A DNA stretch of 64,000 nt. Origin: Chryseobacterium oncorhynchi (GTDB lineage Bacteria; Bacteroidota; Bacteroidia; Flavobacteriales; Weeksellaceae). Shown here in pieces: positions 62,107 through 64,000 of this stretch (position 1 is the stretch's first letter; the number at the start of each line of letters is the position of its first letter). The stretch spans positions 248,001 through 312,000 of the forward strand of contig NZ_PPEI02000001.1 in the NCBI RefSeq assembly GCF_002899895.1. The letters are read 5' to 3'. A program made the translations under genes and the position numbers. The notes beneath the pieces were generated by a model, which saw only the letters and a program-made list of their open reading frames with translations, ran no database searches and was not told the origin of the DNA.

Positions 62107-63234
62107 TTAGTGAGCGTGTTCTTCGTGACCGTGCTCATGGTCGTGTTCTGCAACTGCAATACCGATAAATAATGCGGATAATACAGTGAAGATATATGCC
62201 TGCAATGCAGCAACCAATAATTCCAATACAGAAACAAATAATGCTAATGGAACTGACGCAAACCCTAAGAATGGAGATTTGAAAATGAAGATCAATGAAA
62301 TGATCGCCAAGATCATAATGTGTCCTGCTGTAATGTTAGCAAAAAGTCGCATCATTAAAGCGAAAGGCTTTGTAAAGATTCCGATAATCTCGATTGGAAC
62401 CATGATTGGGTACAATAAGATTGGAACCGGCGGCATAAAGATGTGTTTCCAGTAATCTTTATTCGCACTGAATAATGTAATTAATAATGTAATGATACCT
62501 AATACAGCTGTGATAGCAATGTTACCGGTAAGGTTAGCTCCCCCAGGGAAGAACGGCACCAATCCGAAAAGGTTATTGAACCAGATAAAGAAGAAAGCCG
62601 TTAATAAATAAGGCATATATCTTTTATACTTTACTGACCCGATGTTTGGGATAGCCACTTCATCTCTGATGAATACAATTACAGGTTCCATTAATTTTCC
62701 AATCCCTTTTGGAAGTTGTGACTTCTTGTAATTTCTAGCCATTCCTATAAACACTACTGCCATAAAAATCACTGACAAGAACATTGAAGCTGCATTTTTT
62801 GTTATTGAAAGATCAAAAAACACTTCGTTTGATTTTTGCTTCCCACTGATGATTGAAAATAAAGTTGCTTTTTCAACACCTTTAGTAGAAACTACTTGTC
62901 CGTGCTCTAAAGTATACCCATCATGTTCGTGTCCGTGAGCAATACTGCTTGAAAGAAAAGTATGCCATCCTTCATTATCTTTAATGATAACTGGCAAAGG
63001 GATAGAAACGTGATGTTCTTCACCACTATCATCTTTTGTAGTCCATAAATGCCATTCATTTGAATCACCAATGTGCTCCATGATCATCTTGGTCGCATTG
63101 AAGCTATCCTGTGCCTCTTTGTTCTCTACTTTTTCAGCTAATTTTTCTCCTTCAGATTCGTGTTGCGCAGAAGCTAAACCACTAATAAACACAAATAAAA
63201 ATGCGAAAAATAATGAAGAAATTTTTCTGTTCAT
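62107..63234 (-). CDS. atpB: ATP synthase F0 a subunit
   Basis: 375 residues, longer than the typical 240-290. It has a signal-like N-terminus (MNRKISSLFFAFLFVFISGL) and an extra region of about 120 residues before the membrane part, characteristic of Bacteroidota AtpB. The core helices include PYLLTAFFFIWFNNLFGLVP and the essential Arg in PFALMMRLFANITAGHIMI. The C-terminus is rich in His and Glu (AEHDHEHGHEEHAH). It forms the proton path with the c ring. Preceded by a good promoter at 63255-63285. Confidence 0.94.
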   Translation of the reverse strand: MNRKISSLFFAFLFVFISGLASAQHESEGEKLAEKVENKEAQDSFNATKMIMEHIGDSNEWHLWTTKDDSGEEHHVSIPLPVIIKDNEGWHTFLSSSIAHGHEHDGYTLEHGQVVSTKGVEKATLFSIISGKQKSNEVFFDLSITKNAASMFLSVIFMAVVFIGMARNYKKSQLPKGIGKLMEPVIVFIRDEVAIPNIGSVKYKRYMPYLLTAFFFIWFNNLFGLVPFFPGGANLTGNIAITAVLGIITLLITLFSANKDYWKHIFMPPVPILLYPIMVPIEIIGIFTKPFALMMRLFANITAGHIMILAIISLIFIFKSPFLGFASVPLALFVSVLELLVAALQAYIFTVLSALFIGIAVAEHDHEHGHEEHAH

Positions 63235-63254
63235 ATCTCTTTTTTAATCGTGTG

Positions 63255-63285
63255 CAAATATATCGATTTTATTAAACTTTACCAA
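63255..63285 (-). promoter_or_regulatory. Promoter in front of atpB
   Basis: Minus strand TTG, 20 bases, TATATTTG, followed by C. It predicts a start near 63251, 17 bases before the atpB ATG, and lies between the small membrane gene and atpB. Confidence 0.6.
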
Positions 63286-63316
63286 TATTAAAAATTGATT
63301 TTTATCATCAAAAAAT

Positions 63317-63586
63317 TCAAGACTTATTAATGAGTTTTATTATAGGTAAATAAATGAGGAATGATGCCACTACAAAGCAGATCACTATAAAGAGAAAATT
63401 AGACTTGGTCTTTTCTATAATTAATAAGGAAACAGCCAGCCAAATAATATCTTTAGCGATATTCACAACAAGAAACTTCATTCCCGCATCAGCCTTACCA
63501 AAGAAATACTTTTTAAATATCATATATACTATTATATTAAAAAATACTGCTAATAATATAATAATGAAACAATCTAGAAAATTCAT
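63317..63586 (-). CDS. Small membrane protein ahead of atpB (AtpI-like position, DUF6168-type)
   Basis: 89 residues with three predicted helices (about 3-22, 45-60, 64-82) and a central charged FKKYFFGKADAGMKF. Its position just before atpB matches AtpI/AtpZ-like or DUF6168 proteins found in front of the F-ATPase operon in Flavobacteriia; the sequence itself is too divergent for a firm call. The ATG at 63586 is almost at the predicted transcription start (63587), so the message is probably leaderless. It may help assembly of the c ring, by analogy with AtpI. Confidence 0.6.
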   Translation of the reverse strand: MNFLDCFIIILLAVFFNIIVYMIFKKYFFGKADAGMKFLVVNIAKDIIWLAVSLLIIEKTKSNFLFIVICFVVASFLIYLPIIKLINKS

Positions 63587-63590
63587 GCTG

Positions 63591-63620
63591 CAAAAATAAG
63601 ATTATAATTTTTTAAACAAA
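63591..63620 (-). promoter_or_regulatory. Promoter of the small membrane gene upstream of atpB
   Basis: Minus strand TTTG (63617-63620), 18 bases, then TATTTTTG (63591-63598). The predicted transcription start is within a base or so of the start codon at 63586. Confidence 0.6.
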
Positions 63621-63820
63621 ACAAATCTAAAGTTCTTCTATATTATATAAATAAGGAATAAGGAACAAAAACCACAGACAAAGTAAAATAACAGACTAAG
63701 ACACCATTATAAACTATAAAAGTACCCCGCTCCCACCTTTTTTCTTCCTGTCTTTCTCTAAATCTTACCCCAATCCTTATAATATTAAGTCTATAATACT
63801 CTGGTTTCTTAAAAATTCCT

Positions 63821-63829
63821 TATTTTTGC
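63821..63829 (+). promoter_or_regulatory. -7 box of ffh
   Basis: TATTTTTGC at 63821-63829, giving a predicted start near 63832 and a 20-base leader. The -33 element is not clear. Confidence 0.45.
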
Positions 63830-63851
63830 AAACCTATAATTTACAATAAAT

Positions 63852-64000
63852 ATGTTTAATAGTTTACAGGATAAATTAGACAAGGCATTACATAATATTT
63901 CCGGACGTGGAAAAATTACCGAAATCAATGTAGCGGAAACCGTAAAGGAAATCCGTAGAGCATTGGTGGATGCCGACGTTAACTATAAAGTAGCAAAGGA
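63852..64000 (+). CDS. ffh: Signal recognition particle protein Ffh (SRP54), 5' end only
   Basis: Begins with ATG at 63852 and runs off the right edge after about 49 codons. The visible N domain, MFNSLQDKLDKALHNISGRG, KITEINVAETVKEIRRALVD and ADVNYKVAK, is the helical bundle of SRP54-type GTPases; the GTPase and M domains lie outside the window. It works with the SRP RNA found at 8841-8936. Read divergently from the ATP synthase operon. Confidence 0.93.
   Translation, partial: MFNSLQDKLDKALHNISGRGKITEINVAETVKEIRRALVDADVNYKVAK

Overview
The window reads as chromosome from a Bacteroidota species of the family Weeksellaceae, most probably Chryseobacterium or a close relative. Evidence: type IX secretion C-terminal sorting domains, DUF4199, DUF4286, DUF4920 and head-GIN proteins, menaquinone genes, an F-ATPase operon without atpD/atpC, an extended class A beta-lactamase of the Chryseobacterium type, and promoters of the Bacteroidota form TTG-N18-20-TAnnTTTG. 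Nearly all genes lie on the minus strand. The six short plus-strand units are the SRP RNA, DUF4286, one lipoprotein, DUF4920, an HTH regulator and ffh.

Layout. 0-8.7 kb: kdsB (cut by the left edge), a PAP2 phosphatase, an aminotransferase, a lipoprotein, phosphoglucomutase, a head-GIN lipoprotein, a GT2 glycosyltransferase and DUF4199. 8.8-16 kb: SRP RNA, metallo-hydrolase, SRPBCC protein, menA, menB, a TPR protein and gyrA. 16-19.3 kb: small envelope genes and an unlisted 44-residue double-glycine leader peptide. 19.5-23.3 kb: an AT-rich two-gene module, a 1124-residue LRR-ROC-COR (Roco) protein plus a small helical partner. 23.4-31.4 kb: uvrA, class A beta-lactamase, an isolated tssE-tssF type VI baseplate pair and an APC permease. 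31.5-35.2 kb: DUF4920, an M14 peptidase, then a 0.95-kb gene-free stretch full of TTTACA/TGTAAA half-sites in front of an XRE regulator. 35.2-46.4 kb: proline dehydrogenase, UbiA-like and mevalonate-kinase-like genes, two MFS transporters, thiolase, bifunctional nuclease and etfBA. 46.5-57.9 kb: an SDR, two T9SS cargo proteins, M20 dipeptidase, methyltransferase, DinB, mutA, a DivIC/FtsB-like gene, udk, clpS and a CNNM/CBS protein. 58-64 kb: atpB-E-F-H-A-G with a small membrane gene in front, then the divergent start of ffh.

How the genes fit together. Thiolase, ETF, proline dehydrogenase, methylmalonyl-CoA mutase and the ATP synthase are the catabolic and energy part; menA/menB supply menaquinone. 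KdsB, phosphoglucomutase, GT2 and PAP2 serve the envelope. GHMP kinase and UbiA belong to isoprenoid metabolism. Most units end in a clear hairpin terminator.

The most unusual locus is the Roco module. The C-terminus of the Roco protein and the N-terminus of its partner carry the same roughly 26-residue motif, duplicated across the gene junction. Other items: the GG-leader peptide, the operator-like array, a family of palindromic repeats (one of which creates a false N-terminus on a methyltransferase), and the orphan tssEF pair. All calls come from reading the sequence; no database search was run.
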